Positions 6,528-7,835 of a stretch of DNA of 7,835 nucleotides are shown one piece after another; positions within the stretch are counted from its first letter, which is position 1, and each line of letters starts with the position of its first letter. The notes beneath the pieces were generated by a model. That model worked only from the letters and a program-made list of their open reading frames with translations. It ran no database searches and was not told where the DNA came from. The stretch is taken from the NCBI GenBank assembly GCA_017302755.1, contig JAFLCR010000109.1, forward strand, positions 1 through 7,835, read 5' to 3'. The position numbers and the translations under genes are program-made. Source of the DNA: Alphaproteobacteria bacterium (GTDB lineage: Bacteria; Pseudomonadota; Alphaproteobacteria; Rickettsiales; JAFLCR01).

Positions 6528-6556
6528 GAATGGGGCATAATTACGCTGATTTCAAC
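6528..6556 (-). promoter_or_regulatory. Candidate RpoH (sigma32)-type promoter of htpX
   Basis: On the minus strand, GTTGAAA (6556-6550) is followed after 14 bases by CCCCATTC (6535-6528). This is close to the E. coli sigma32 consensus CTTGAAA / CCCCATNT, with one mismatch in each box. The spacing lies in the accepted range. HtpX is a known heat-shock gene in E. coli. The -35 box overlaps the TGA of the upstream gene. The predicted leader would be only about 12 bases, just enough to keep AGGAGG, which is the main reason for caution. Confidence 0.45.
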
Positions 6557-6932
6557 AGCTGTAGACACGCTGCGAACGCTGCGGCACTGGCTCGTGGAGA
6601 AGCGCCAAGTCCGCCTCGATCCCTAGCGCCTGACCGGCCTTGGCGTATTTTTCATAAGTTTGCTCGTCAATGCGCCCATCCAAATGGGCATGCAACGTTC
6701 TTGCCATCGCAATCTTGAACACCGAGCTGGCGTGGGTGTCGCATTGCAGATAGGCTTTGCACGCTTCCGCGTCGTCGCATTCCCGCAACTTGGTCGCTAC
6801 AAAAAGCAGTTCGCCCCGGAAGCCCGGCCCCGCGAAATTCCCACGAAGAATGTCTAAATGCGAGATGCTTACCGGCTCGGCGATTTCCACCAAGCGGCGG
6901 CTGATATAGTTAGGATCAATGGTTTCGGACAT
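6552..6932 (-). CDS. Protein of unknown function, 126 residues
   Basis: I do not recognise this protein. It is soluble-looking, with no signal peptide or membrane segment, and appears mostly helical. The visible parts are an N-terminal SRRLVEIAEPVSISHLDILR stretch, a glycine-rich turn NFAGPGFRGELLFVA at 32-46, a cysteine-bearing helix (C52, C58, C64), and a C-terminal helical part ending in a basic tail with a terminal cysteine (C126). The three cysteines spaced six apart within ECDDAEACKAYLQC might suggest metal or redox function, but there is no CXXC motif. A good Shine-Dalgarno (AGAGGT, five bases before the ATG) supports the start, and codon use looks like that of its neighbours. It precedes htpX on the same strand with 43 bases between, so the two may be partly co-transcribed. 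Upstream are a plausible promoter and a 12-base palindrome. Confidence 0.8.
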   Translation of the reverse strand: MSETIDPNYISRRLVEIAEPVSISHLDILRGNFAGPGFRGELLFVATKLRECDDAEACKAYLQCDTHASSVFKIAMARTLHAHLDGRIDEQTYEKYAKAGQALGIEADLALLHEPVPQRSQRVYSC

Positions 6933-6964
6933 GGCGCACCTCTTCTAAAAACACCTGCATCTTA

Positions 6965-6976
6965 GCGCTTAAGCGC
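6965..6976. promoter_or_regulatory. Perfect 12-base palindrome, possible operator
   Basis: GCGCTTAAGCGC is its own reverse complement. Its centre falls at the transcription start predicted from the -10 box at 6983-6978, about 38 bases before the ATG of the 126-residue gene. The position suits a repressor site. No regulator gene is nearby, so this is only an inference from symmetry and position. Confidence 0.4.
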
Positions 6977-6977
6977 C

Positions 6978-7005
6978 ATTAAATCATGTGAAACATCTGC
7001 GACAA
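6978..7005 (-). promoter_or_regulatory. Candidate sigma70-type promoter of the 126-residue gene
   Basis: On the minus strand, TTGTCG (7005-7000, four of six bases) and TTTAAT (6983-6978, five of six) are separated by 16 bases. The predicted start near 6971 gives a leader of about 38 bases that contains the gene's Shine-Dalgarno. The rest of the gap up to the tRNA (7006-7124) shows nothing else I can name on this strand. Confidence 0.45.
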
Positions 7006-7101
7006 CGCCCCATTGAATTCATATAAATCAATAGAGAAACACCACTCAGCCTCGGCCAATCAGTCGTGCGAGCACCTCTAAAAAAGCTATCCGCCCGGCC
7101 A

Positions 7102-7107
7102 CATAAT
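7102..7107 (+). promoter_or_regulatory. Candidate -10 box of the tRNA-Pro gene
   Basis: CATAAT matches five of six bases of TATAAT and lies 17 bases before the mature 5' end of the tRNA, a normal leader length. The -35 region at the expected distance (TAAAAA near 7079-7084) is poor, so confidence is low. Confidence 0.3.
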
Positions 7108-7124
7108 TGTTACATTCACTTCAT

Positions 7125-7201
<77 letters not shown>

Positions 7202-7233
7202 ATAAACATTAATTTATCAGCAGATTTTTTGGA

Positions 7234-7835
7234 TTATGCGTCGTTCGAAGCATCCGTGCGATGCTGCGTGATTTCCTGAATAAAAACCTGAATATTCTTA
7301 TCGATGGCACCTGCATTCTTCTGCACATCCACCGAAGCTTCTGAAACATTGTCAGAGGAGTGCTTGACGCGCTCCGCATAGCCTTTGATCTGCTCCAGCG
7401 CCGTCGCGATGTTGTTTACGCCGGAAACGGCCTGGTTCATGCTTGCCGCGATTTGATGGGTGGCCGCGCTTTGCTGCTCCAGCGCCGCGGAAATGCTGCT
7501 CGAGAATTCCTGGATATGCGTGACTGCGCCGCGAACTTGCGTGAACGCGGACATCACATTGGCGGATTCCTGGCAAACCTTGGCTACGCGCTCCGTAATC
7601 TGTTCCGTGGCTTTGGAGGTTTGGCTGGCCAGGTTTTTCACCTCGCCCGCCACCACGGAGAATCCCTTCCCCGCTTCGCCGGCGCGCGCCGCCTCGATGG
7701 TGGCGTTCAGCGCCAGCAAATTGATATTCTCCGCAATGCCCTGGATGAACGCAACAAACTCACGGATGCCCCCCATGCTTTCTTCAAGCTTATGGAGTGT
7801 GTCTTCCAACGTTTTTGAGGTGACAATGGTTTCAT
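7234..7835 (-). CDS. Methyl-accepting chemotaxis protein, C-terminal signalling part (cut by window edge)
   Basis: The frame is open through the right edge; the visible 199 residues end at a TAA at 7236-7234, so sensor, membrane and any HAMP parts are outside the window. The highly conserved hairpin tip that contacts CheA and CheW is present: NINLLALNATIEAARAGEAG at visible residues 37-56, then KGFSVVAGEVKNLASQTSKA. Heptad-rich coiled coil follows on the descending arm (TEQITERVAKVCQESANVM to ISAALEQQSAATHQIAASMN). The ending HRTDASNDA is polar and carries no CheR-tethering pentapeptide of the NWETF type. Such receptors control the CheA kinase and hence flagellar rotation. The VVAGEVKNLA wording is common in alphaproteobacterial receptors. 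Internal TTG and ATG codons near the edge are not taken as starts because the coiled-coil pattern already runs in from upstream. Confidence 0.95.
   Translation of the reverse strand, partial: ETIVTSKTLEDTLHKLEESMGGIREFVAFIQGIAENINLLALNATIEAARAGEAGKGFSVVAGEVKNLASQTSKATEQITERVAKVCQESANVMSAFTQVRGAVTHIQEFSSSISAALEQQSAATHQIAASMNQAVSGVNNIATALEQIKGYAERVKHSSDNVSEASVDVQKNAGAIDKNIQVFIQEITQHRTDASNDA

Noticed and set aside
5750..6718. Rightward open frame of 322 codons opposite htpX
   Set aside because: It spans the antisense of two well-supported leftward genes, and its His/Arg-rich composition is typical of a shadow frame.
6969..6982. Possible CtrA box (two TTAA half sites) by the promoter of the 126-residue gene
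   Set aside because: The half sites are six bases apart, while CtrA boxes need seven, and both are explained by the palindrome and the -10 box.
7203..7230. Intrinsic terminator after the tRNA (six T at 7225-7230)
   Set aside because: Only a four-pair A/T stem (TAAA with TTTA) is available before the T-run and it is not adjacent to it, so this does not look like a stable terminator.

Overview
The window looks like ordinary chromosome from a GC-rich (about 60% by eye) proteobacterium, most likely an alphaproteobacterium. The grounds are the gene set (AsmA-family protein, stand-alone TfoX-N protein, YceI pair, class II fumarase, HtpX, alphaproteobacterial-style chemoreceptor tip), an HtpX ending in PWG, and a dense local cluster of GANTC sites, the CcrM methylation target of that class. 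This is inferred from protein and DNA features only; no rRNA is present.

Layout from left to right. Bases 1-2787 carry three leftward genes: a membrane-anchored protein of unknown function cut by the left edge, a 678-residue AsmA-family envelope protein, and a small TfoX N-terminal-domain protein. Diverging from the last, with only 23 bases between start codons, is a rightward pair of secreted YceI-family proteins whose stop and start codons overlap (TAATG). Converging on these is leftward fumC. Upstream of fumC is a 181-base spacer with an unusual build: three GAATC boxes at exact 10-base steps, then two identical 29-base palindromic elements in inverted orientation (a REP/REPIN-like doublet), the outer one abutting the htpX stop codon. 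Leftward htpX (zinc membrane protease) follows a leftward gene of unknown function with 126 residues; a heat-shock-type promoter candidate for htpX overlaps that gene's stop. Then come a rightward tRNA-Pro(UGG) with encoded CCA and the leftward 3' part of a methyl-accepting chemotaxis protein cut by the right edge.

Functionally the window mixes envelope upkeep (AsmA-like protein, YceI pair, HtpX), central metabolism (fumarase), translation (tRNA) and chemotaxis. It does not form one pathway. I found no CRISPR array, transposase, phage gene, toxin-antitoxin pair or defence system, and no convincing new multi-gene system. The most interesting signals are non-coding: the GANTC cluster and inverted repeat doublet upstream of fumC, the RpoH-like element before htpX, and a perfect 12-base palindrome over the predicted start site of the 126-residue gene.
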